NCBI RefSeq assembly: GCF_040741455.2
Contig: NZ_CP160328.2
Coordinates: 310,001-374,000 of the forward strand
DNA from: Snodgrassella alvi
GTDB lineage: Bacteria > Pseudomonadota > Gammaproteobacteria > Burkholderiales > Neisseriaceae
Length of the DNA: 64,000 bases
Reading direction: 5' to 3'
Position numbers and translations under genes: made by a program. Below, one piece after another: positions 57,562-64,000 of the stretch; positions within the stretch are counted from its first letter, which is position 1, and each line of letters starts with the position of its first letter. The notes beneath the pieces are model-generated. The model was not told the origin of the DNA. It made no database searches and was given only the letters and a program-made list of their open reading frames with translations.

Positions 57562-58425
57562 TTAAAGAGTGCGCTCTTCTGGTTTTCGTCCAGCCCAATC
57601 GCACACAAATTGCCATGCCACCCTGCCCGAACGGCTGCCGCGGCTCTGGCTCCAGTTTAGTGCTGCGCGTCGGGCAGTATCATCCATTTGTAAACCTGCC
57701 TCAGCCAGCCAGTTTTCTACGGCCTGCAAGTAAGCATTCTGGTCAAATGGGTAAAAACTTAGCCACAATCCGAAACGATCAGACAAAGACACTTTTTCTT
57801 CAACCGCTTCCTGTGGGTGAACTTCTCCGCCTTGGCTTGTCTGAGCCATATTGTCTGCCATATATTCAGGCATCAAGTGACGTCGATTGGAAGTTGCATA
57901 GACTAATACATTATCACAGCGTTGTGATAAACCGCCGTCCAGTGTGGTTTTCAAAGCCTTATAAGCTTCGTCGCCATCTTCAAACGACAAATCATCACAA
58001 AACAAAATAAATTTTTCCGGCCTTTGTTTTAGTATATTTAGCAACGCAGGCAAAGTAAGTAAATCATTTTTGTCTACTTCCACCAGTCGCAGACCCTTGC
58101 TGGCATATTGATGCAATAAAGCTTTTACCAGTGAGGATTTGCCTGTACCACGTGCACCGGTCATCAATACATTATTTGCAGAACGGCCAGCTAGAAACTG
58201 TTCAGTATTGCGTACTAGTTGCTTGCGTTGCTCATCAACAGCAGCTAGACAGTTAAGATCAAATGTATGCGGATGCGGCAGGCTTTCCAGAACTCCTTTA
58301 TTACCCAGCCTATGCCAGCGGTAGGCAATAGCTGTCCAGTCTGGTTCCTGAGCCAAAGGCGGTAGTATGGCATCAAGCCGCTGCAATACTGTAGCAGCCA
58401 GCTGTATGAGTTCCTTGCGTTTCAT
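57562..58425 (-). CDS. DUF815 family AAA+ ATPase
   Basis: 287 residues. P-loop ATPase of the DUF815 family, unknown cellular role. Walker A MTGARGTGKSSLVKAL at about residue 90, Walker B FILFCDDLSF at about 145, sensor-like VYATSNRRHLMPE, and DRFGLWLSFYPFDQNAYL. ATG 58425 (MKRKELIQLAA). A 196-codon frame on the opposite strand is a shadow of this gene. Confidence 0.9.
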   Translation of the reverse strand: MKRKELIQLAATVLQRLDAILPPLAQEPDWTAIAYRWHRLGNKGVLESLPHPHTFDLNCLAAVDEQRKQLVRNTEQFLAGRSANNVLMTGARGTGKSSLVKALLHQYASKGLRLVEVDKNDLLTLPALLNILKQRPEKFILFCDDLSFEDGDEAYKALKTTLDGGLSQRCDNVLVYATSNRRHLMPEYMADNMAQTSQGGEVHPQEAVEEKVSLSDRFGLWLSFYPFDQNAYLQAVENWLAEAGLQMDDTARRAALNWSQSRGSRSGRVAWQFVCDWAGRKPEERTL

Positions 58426-58456
58426 GTGTTTTCCTCATGATTATTTTCATAGTTTT

Positions 58457-59017
58457 TTAATTGCGCTTTTGTAAGAATAAAGCAAAGGGTGCATCGTGAA
58501 CACGATTGATAAAAGCATATTGCAGCACGGATATCTGCTGTTGCGGCAATTCTTCTGCCCAGCTTAGCACGGCCTCTGCCTCAATTTTACCCTGCTCGTG
58601 ACCAGGATAAATTACCACTACCAGTATGCCATCAGGTACTAGATGTGCTAATCCAGCCTGCATGGCTTTAAGTGTGGTAATGGCTGTAGTGGTAAAATTT
58701 TTGTCCGCACCTGGTAAATAGCCCAAATTAAACATAATGGCACGAACATCGCTTTTGATATATTCATTCATATGTTCATGGCCTCTCTGTATCAGATCTA
58801 CCCAATCACTCATACCAGCACTTTCCAGTTTGGCACGTGTAGATGCAATAGCCGCAGGTTGAATATCAAAGGCCACTACTTTACCAGTAGAACCTACACA
58901 GGATGCTAAAAACAACGTATCGTACCCGTTACCTGCCGTAGCATCTATTACAGTATCTCCAGCCTGTACAACCTGACGAATTGTGGTGTGAACAAAATCT
59001 AGAATATTTAATAGCAT
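58457..59017 (-). CDS. Class I SAM-dependent methyltransferase (YtqB/rRNA MTase-like)
   Basis: About 186 residues from ATG 59017 (MLLNILDFVHTTI); GTG 59044 is an alternative. SAM-binding motif I VIDATAGNGYDTLFLA, followed by VVAFDIQPAAIAST, IMFNLGYLPGADK, and VVVIYPGHEQG. This pattern matches the YtqB-type family annotated as rRNA methyltransferases; the substrate is unproven. It lies 31 bases upstream of the DUF815 gene. Confidence 0.85.
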   Translation of the reverse strand: MLLNILDFVHTTIRQVVQAGDTVIDATAGNGYDTLFLASCVGSTGKVVAFDIQPAAIASTRAKLESAGMSDWVDLIQRGHEHMNEYIKSDVRAIMFNLGYLPGADKNFTTTAITTLKAMQAGLAHLVPDGILVVVIYPGHEQGKIEAEAVLSWAEELPQQQISVLQYAFINRVHDAPFALFLQKRN

Positions 59018-59173
59018 AGTGTAGACATCTGATTTTCCAAACACTGTAACATTGCAGTTATCTGTTCTGCATCATGTTAAGGATATCAGAATATTTTGAT
59101 ATTAACAAAATCGTTTTCCATGACTGAATGATTGCTATCGGCTGCCCCAATAGCACAAAAATCTAATTTTTTT

Positions 59174-60097
59174 TTACATACCCAGTTCACGCAGGAAACG
59201 AATATCATCCGCCCAGCCCGATTTCACTTTTACCCAAACTTTTAAAAATACTTTGGTTTCAAACAATTTTTCCATATCTAGCCGTGCTTCAGTAGATATT
59301 TTTTTTAGCTTTTCACCACCCTTACCAATCAGAATGCCCTTCTGGCTGTCTTTATCCACCAGTACAGCAATATATATGCGATAGAGCCCTTCTTCTTCTG
59401 CAAACTGCTCTACTTCTACATTCATCGCATAGGGCAGTTCTTCGCCCAGATAACGAAACAGTTTTTCGCGAACAATTTCCATGGCCAGAAAACGTGCCGA
59501 TTTATCGGTAACCATATCTTCCGGATAAAGCGGGATACCTTGTGGTAGCATTGGCTTAAGCGTGCGTACAAGCTGAGAAACACCCAGACCATGCTTGGCA
59601 CTGACCAAGGTAACGCTGGCAAAAGTAAATTCTTGCTGCACTTCCTCAATAAATGCTTGCATCACGCTCTGTTCTTTTGCTTTCGCTTTATCCACTTTAT
59701 TAATCACTAATACCACTGGAATACGTTTAGGTAATTGCTGCAACACTTCACGATCCGCATCTGAAAAGCGCAAAGCTTCAACAACAAATACAATCACATC
59801 TACACCGGCAACTGCTTCGGTGACATTCTGATTTAAACGGTCATTTAATGCATTGCGATGGTATGTTTGAAAACCGGGTGTATCCACAAATACCAGCTGA
59901 GCTTCGTTATCGGTATAGATACCATTCACTTTATGGCGTGTAGTTTGAGCTTTTTTACTGGTAATACTGATTTTTTGGCCTATCAGATGATTCATCAATG
60001 TGGATTTACCCACATTCGGGCGGCCTACGATGGCCACAAAACCGCAACGGAAATTATCGAATGAGGAGGGATACTGGTAATCGGGCTTTACAGACAT
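59174..60097 (-). CDS. era: GTPase Era
   Basis: About 307 residues. Ribosome assembly GTPase that binds 16S rRNA 3' end. G1 GRPNVGKSTLMNHL, G2 TTRHKVNGI, G3 DTPG, G4 NKVD, G5 SAKHG, and a C-terminal KH domain (KGILIGKGGEKLKKISTEAR). ATG 60097 (MSVKPDYQYP) after GAAAGAATGT; the frame is open to a TTG at 60109. In most relatives it follows rnc directly; here about 570 bases and a terminator intervene. Confidence 0.97.
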   Translation of the reverse strand: MSVKPDYQYPSSFDNFRCGFVAIVGRPNVGKSTLMNHLIGQKISITSKKAQTTRHKVNGIYTDNEAQLVFVDTPGFQTYHRNALNDRLNQNVTEAVAGVDVIVFVVEALRFSDADREVLQQLPKRIPVVLVINKVDKAKAKEQSVMQAFIEEVQQEFTFASVTLVSAKHGLGVSQLVRTLKPMLPQGIPLYPEDMVTDKSARFLAMEIVREKLFRYLGEELPYAMNVEVEQFAEEEGLYRIYIAVLVDKDSQKGILIGKGGEKLKKISTEARLDMEKLFETKVFLKVWVKVKSGWADDIRFLRELGM

Positions 60098-60667
60098 ACA
60101 TTCTTTCAAAAAATACAGACAGCCTTGCCGAGGCTAAAATTAATACAAAACGTGCAAAAGCAAGTGCATATAATTTATTCATTCCTACTTAGCGATCAGA
60201 ATAAATGATTACTTATCATTTAGACAAATGATTTGCGCCAAAACTAAACTCAAAGTTTTTTTCTTATTCAATCAATGTTCTGAAGAGGTGCTTTTCAGTA
60301 AAAGGATAAATCGAAGATATCATAAGCCATCAATAAAAAATAACTTAGCTTTTTTTAAGATGAACCGGTAGTCCAGATAATCAAGCTTTTTTGCTATTTT
60401 GCTATCTAACAATACCAAATAATGCATTAACCGTCCGGAAATGGATACAAAATTACCTGTCGCTTTTCTTAACGCAAAGCTTTGAATTGACAGTATATAT
60501 CTGCTTATTTGTAAAATATTTGTCCAAACTTGATAGGCTTTTAGCATAGCAAAAGAAAAGCTAATCTAATCTCACATTTCATGCCGATATTTTCATCTGC
60601 TGAAAAAACTTGCTTTTAGAGCAAGCCGCTAACCGAGAAATATCATTTATAGTTTAGCCATGAATTC
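60098..60667 (-). other. Spacer between rnc and era
   Basis: About 570 AT-rich bases where relatives usually have none. It holds the rnc terminator (60603-60625). A 75-codon minus-strand frame at 60320-60547 is open (MLKAYQVWTNILQ...) but lacks a ribosome binding site and any recognisable family; it could be decayed DNA of a former insertion. The era promoter must lie here. Confidence 0.4.
60603..60625 (-). terminator. Terminator after rnc
   Basis: CTTGCT (60609-60614) pairs with AGCAAG (60620-60625); on the minus strand the stem ends in a T6 run (plus-strand A6 at 60603-60608), 43 bases after the rnc stop. Confidence 0.75.
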
Positions 60668-61393
60668 TTATTTTTTTCTGGTTTTGGCCAGTGGAAAATG
60701 CTTTTCCATCCAATCCAAAGCTGTTTGTGCGGTTTGCTGCTCTGCCTCACGGCGGCTATGCCCTGCAGCTTCAGTCTGGAAGCCGGTTTCACCCAGATCA
60801 CATTGCACCACAAATTGCTGATCCTGTCCTTCCCCAATCTGGTCTACAATTCGGTATTTTGGCAAGGGCATGTGCCGTGCCTGCAAACCTTCCTGCAAGC
60901 GGGTTTTAGCATCTTTGCCGCTATCTTGAGGATTAATATGTCGGATTCGCTCCGCATACAAACGCCTTACCACGGCTTCAGCAGTATTAAAATCTGCATC
61001 AAAACTCACCGCGGCAAACAGGGCTTCCATGGCATCGGCCAATATTGAAGGCCGGCGAAATCCGCCGCTTTTCAGTTCGCCGCTACCCAGCAATAGTGCA
61101 TCGCCTATTTTCAATTCGGCCGCAATCTGAGCCAGAGTATCCTGATTCACCAGATTGGCACGCATTCTGGAAAGCTCCCCTTCTGTCAGGCGTGGAAAGG
61201 CCTCAAACAACATTTTAGCTACCGAATAATTTAAAATTGAGTCGCCAATAAACTCAAACCGCTCATTGTGTAACGCGCTGTAACTGCGATGCGTCAATGC
61301 CTGTTGTAGAAAATCAGTGCGTTTGAAGTGGTAGCCAAGCATTTTTTGTACATTAATCAAAGCATTTTCATGGCGTACATCATTTTTTTTCAT
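60668..61393 (-). CDS. rnc: Ribonuclease III
   Basis: 241 residues. Cleaves double-stranded RNA in rRNA and mRNA maturation. Signature NERFEFIGDSILNYSVAKML with catalytic Glu and Asp, DAMEALFAAVSFDADF, and a C-terminal dsRNA-binding domain (AKTRLQEGLQARHMPLPKYR to RREAEQQTAQTALDW). ATG 61393 (MKKNDVRHENALI). Downstream of lepB, in the conserved lepA-lepB-rnc-era order. Confidence 0.96.
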   Translation of the reverse strand: MKKNDVRHENALINVQKMLGYHFKRTDFLQQALTHRSYSALHNERFEFIGDSILNYSVAKMLFEAFPRLTEGELSRMRANLVNQDTLAQIAAELKIGDALLLGSGELKSGGFRRPSILADAMEALFAAVSFDADFNTAEAVVRRLYAERIRHINPQDSGKDAKTRLQEGLQARHMPLPKYRIVDQIGEGQDQQFVVQCDLGETGFQTEAAGHSRREAEQQTAQTALDWMEKHFPLAKTRKK

Positions 61394-61481
61394 TTATTAT
61401 TTATAAATCCTGTATCTAATTTCTTTACCGACAAACATTTCCTACATTCGCATACTAACTGCAGGTGCACTACAAAAGATA

Positions 61482-61506
61482 AAGCGCAAGACAGATTCTT
61501 GCGCTT
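61482..61506 (-). terminator. Stem-loop between lepB and rnc
   Basis: AAGCGCAAG (61482-61490) pairs perfectly with CTTGCGCTT (61498-61506), loop of 7. On the minus strand it is followed by TATCTTTT. It may attenuate transcription from lepB into rnc. Confidence 0.6.
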
Positions 61507-61517
61507 AAAATCAGACA

Positions 61518-62504
61518 TTACTGAATTTTAGTGCCAATTCGTTTCATATCACCCAAATTCAGCCATATCAAAAACGCTTTACCCACTACCAGCTTATCAT
61601 CTACAAAACCCCAGTAACGGCTGTCTTCACTGTTGTCACGATTATCACCCATCATAAAGTACTGGCCTGTTGGTACGGTACAGCTAAAGCCACTACTGTC
61701 AGGATAGTATGAGCACATTTCTCGATTCGGAAAGTCAGAATGAACACCTTCTAAGATTACTGCTGGTTGCTGCGGCATTTTCAATACTTCGATTCCTTTG
61801 TTACCTAGCTGTTCAGTTTGCTGTTGTGCCTGAATCATAATTTTGCCCAGATTAGGTACCTGTTCTTGGTAGCTATATATTTTCTGCTCATCAATATCAT
61901 TAACTACCTTACCATTGATGGTCAGTGTTCTGTCCTTATAAGTAATCACATCTCCCGGCAAGCCGATTACACGTTTGATATAGTTTACTCGAGTGTCACG
62001 AGGGTAATTAAATACCATTACATCACCCCGCTCTACCTTGTGTACCGGAATCAGTACATTGTTTAGAATAGGCAAGCGAATACCATAGGCGAATTTATTT
62101 ACTAAAATAAAATCACCCGGAATCAGGCTCGGCCGCATTGAGCTGGAGGGAATCTGAAAAGGTTCGGCGACAAAAGTACGCAGAATGAAAACCACCAGAA
62201 TGATGGGAAAAAAACCGCTCATGTAATCAGTAAAGTGATTATCATCGGGCTGAGCAGAATTTTTCCTTTTCCGGCGATGAATAAACCAGGCTATGCCAGT
62301 AAACAGCACAAACAACAGTAGTACTGCAGTAAAACTCATCAGCACTGATAACAGACCAAACGCACCTACCAACATCAGCAGGTAGCCCCATTGCAGCGAA
62401 CCGCTCCATTCACCGTTTTCTTCACGCTTTTTTGTGCTTTTCAGAAACAGCAAAATACCCAGTACCAGCAATACTGCAGCACCGATAATCATTGTCTTGG
62501 ACAT
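61518..62504 (-). CDS. lepB: Signal peptidase I
   Basis: 328 residues. Inner-membrane enzyme that removes signal peptides. Three N-terminal membrane helices (IIGAAVLLVLGILLFL; WGYLLMLVGAFGLLSVL; TAVLLLFVLFTGIAWF), then the catalytic Ser in QIPSSSMRPSLIPGDFILV, catalytic Lys in YIKRVIGLPGD, and GDNRDNSEDSRYWGFV. ATG 62504. 3 bases after lepA, so they are cotranscribed. Confidence 0.97.
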   Translation of the reverse strand: MSKTMIIGAAVLLVLGILLFLKSTKKREENGEWSGSLQWGYLLMLVGAFGLLSVLMSFTAVLLLFVLFTGIAWFIHRRKRKNSAQPDDNHFTDYMSGFFPIILVVFILRTFVAEPFQIPSSSMRPSLIPGDFILVNKFAYGIRLPILNNVLIPVHKVERGDVMVFNYPRDTRVNYIKRVIGLPGDVITYKDRTLTINGKVVNDIDEQKIYSYQEQVPNLGKIMIQAQQQTEQLGNKGIEVLKMPQQPAVILEGVHSDFPNREMCSYYPDSSGFSCTVPTGQYFMMGDNRDNSEDSRYWGFVDDKLVVGKAFLIWLNLGDMKRIGTKIQ

Positions 62505-62507
62505 GTA

Positions 62508-64000
62508 TTAATCTCCCACCTGTAAAATCGCCAGAAAGGCTGTCTGCGGAATTTCTACATTGCCTACCTGCTTCATGCGTTTTTTACCGGCTTTCTGTTT
62601 TTCCAGTAGTTTTTTCTTACGCGTAATATCACCGCCATAGCATTTGGCCAGCACATTTTTACGCAATGCCTTAACATTTTCACGCGCGATAATCTTACCG
62701 CCGATGGCAGCTTGTACCGCAATATCAAACATCTGCCGTGGAATCAGTTCGCGCATCTTGGCAACTAGCTCACGTCCACGATGAACTGAATTGCTACGGT
62801 GTACAATCAGGCTCAGTGCATCGACCTTTTCACTGTTGACCAGAATATCCAATTTCACCAAATCGGCTGCTCTGAATTCCAAAAATTCATAATCCAGTGA
62901 AGCATAACCACGCGATGTTGATTTGAGTTTGTCAAAGAAATCCATTACCACTTCATTCATTGGCATTTCATAAGTCAGCATCACCTGCCGTCCCATGTAC
63001 TGCATGTTTTTCTGTACACCGCGTTTCTGGTTGCACAATGTCATCACAGCACCAACATATTCTTGTGGCAATAAAATGGTTGCGGTAATGATTGGCTCAT
63101 AAATGGCTTCGAGTGTGCCGATATCTGGTAATTTAGATGGATTTTCAATTTCAATGCGCTCGCCACTTTTTAGCAACACTTCATAAACCACTGTTGGCGC
63201 AGTGGTAATCAAATCCATGTCAAATTCGCGTTCCAGTCGCTCTTGTACAATTTCCAGATGCAGGAGACCCAGAAAGCCACAACGGAATCCGAAGCCCAGT
63301 GCTTGAGACACTTCTGGCTCAAATTTAAGCGCCGCATCATTCAGTTGCAATTTTTCCAGCGCTTCACGCAAAGCATCATAATCGTGGCTTTCTACCGGAT
63401 ATAGCCCAGCAAATACCTGTGGCTGTACTTCTTTAAATCCGGGTAAAGGCTCACTGGCTGGTTCTCGAGCCAGTGTAATGGTATCGCCTACCTTGGCCGA
63501 GCCGAGTTCTTTCACTCCCGTAATCAGAAAACCCACATCACCAGCATTTAATTGTTGTTTCTGCACCGATTTGGGCGTAAATATACCAAGTTGTTCTACC
63601 TGTGTTTCCGCACCAGTAGCCATGAAACGCACTTTATCTTTCAAACGGACACAGCCGTCCACCATGCGAATCAGCATTACCACACCTACATAATTATCAA
63701 ACCATGAGTCAATAATTAGGGCTTTCAATGGAGCATCTGCTTTACCTGAAGGTGCAGGTACCTTCTTGACAATTTCTTCGAGTACATCCTCAATACCGAC
63801 ACCACTTTTAGCTGAACAGCGCACTGCATCCATGGCTTCGATACCGATAATATCTTCTATTTCTTCAATCACTCGCTCAGGCTCAGCTGCCGGTAAATCA
63901 ATTTTATTCAGCACCGGCAGGACTTCTACGCCCAAATCAATTGCGGTATAGCAATTGGCTACTGTCTGCGCTTCCACCCCCTGCGAGGCGTCTACTACCA
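62508..64000 (-). CDS. lepA: Elongation factor 4 (LepA), 5' end outside window
   Basis: The last ~497 residues of a protein of about 600. Ribosomal back-translocase/biogenesis GTPase. The frame is open to the right edge, beginning ...[20 protein letters not shown], so the upstream G1-G3 motifs lie outside. Visible: G4 NKIDLP, G5 CSAKSGVG, domain II ([20 protein letters not shown]), EF-G-like domains with [20 protein letters not shown], and the LepA-specific C-terminal domain ([20 protein letters not shown]). Followed by lepB. Confidence 0.97.
   Translation of the reverse strand, partial: VVDASQGVEAQTVANCYTAIDLGVEVLPVLNKIDLPAAEPERVIEEIEDIIGIEAMDAVRCSAKSGVGIEDVLEEIVKKVPAPSGKADAPLKALIIDSWFDNYVGVVMLIRMVDGCVRLKDKVRFMATGAETQVEQLGIFTPKSVQKQQLNAGDVGFLITGVKELGSAKVGDTITLAREPASEPLPGFKEVQPQVFAGLYPVESHDYDALREALEKLQLNDAALKFEPEVSQALGFGFRCGFLGLLHLEIVQERLEREFDMDLITTAPTVVYEVLLKSGERIEIENPSKLPDIGTLEAIYEPIITATILLPQEYVGAVMTLCNQKRGVQKNMQYMGRQVMLTYEMPMNEVVMDFFDKLKSTSRGYASLDYEFLEFRAADLVKLDILVNSEKVDALSLIVHRSNSVHRGRELVAKMRELIPRQMFDIAVQAAIGGKIIARENVKALRKNVLAKCYGGDITRKKKLLEKQKAGKKRMKQVGNVEIPQTAFLAILQVGD

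Noticed and set aside
57420-58010. 196-codon plus-strand frame
   Set aside because: It lies mostly antisense to the DUF815 ATPase gene, whose Walker motifs are clear, and it has no family features.

Overview
The window is a stretch of a betaproteobacterial chromosome, most likely from the Neisseriaceae and probably Snodgrassella-like. The reasons are the moderately AT-rich composition, the gene families (TadA with a TfoX-like N-terminus, DUF1853, DUF455, CNP1-like lipoprotein-type proteins, PCu(A)C chaperone) and the local gene orders. The genus is an inference from memory of such genomes; no database was consulted.

Layout. (1) Positions 1-7956 are the integrase-proximal end of a prophage or phage-derived element, inserted against the 3' end of a tRNA-Lys(CTT) gene. 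It carries a replication module (DUF2800, a DUF2815 ssDNA-binding-type protein, a family A DNA polymerase with proofreading domain, a VRR-NUC nuclease, an SNF2-type helicase), several small unknown genes, an excisionase-like HTH gene and a tyrosine integrase. Its intergenic spaces hold a family of near-identical GCCAGC/GCTGGC stem-loops. The other end of the element lies outside the window. (2) Positions 8137-20619 are a long minus-strand block of housekeeping genes: serS, trpD, trpG, a phospholipase D-type lipoprotein, ubiD, pth, rnfH, ratA, holA, lptE, gatB, gatA, gatC. (3) Divergent from gatC is the cell-shape cluster mreB-mreC-mreD-mrdA-rodA (20810-26413), closed by a strong bidirectional terminator. 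(4) 26536-30442 on the minus strand: clpP, tig, DUF1853, trmJ. (5) 30687-38723 on the plus strand: suhB, a PCu(A)C copper chaperone, an AsmA-family protein, an MnmC-like oxidoreductase, and a zinc uptake operon (znuC-znuB-znuA) preceded by a perfect Zur-type palindrome and an apparent 34-codon leader gene. (6) 38779-43812: DUF455, DUF1090, lolA, a small lipoprotein and a comEC that looks frameshifted near its 5' end. (7) 44324-59017: DUF502, aspS, trmA, an SDR, bioB, tadA, a TSUP transporter, CNP1-like, adk, kdsB, ycaR/Trm112-like, lpxK, xseA, DUF815 ATPase, a SAM methyltransferase. (8) 59174-64000 on the minus strand: era, rnc, lepB and the 3' part of lepA, which runs off the window.

How genes work together: GatCAB and an AspRS with non-discriminating-type residues could together make Asn-tRNA; MreBCD-PBP2-RodA form the elongasome; LptE, LpxK, KdsB and LolA serve outer-membrane biogenesis; ZnuABC is zinc uptake under Zur. 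The observations I consider most worth checking are the comEC frameshift at a T6 tract, the small membrane ORF heading the Zur-controlled zinc operon, the helically phased A-tract repeats inside the integrase gene next to the attachment site, and the repeated stem-loop linkers of the prophage. I did not find a defence system, CRISPR array or complete insertion sequence. Start codons were moved from the longest open frame where family start motifs or ribosome binding sites argued for it; these cases are stated.
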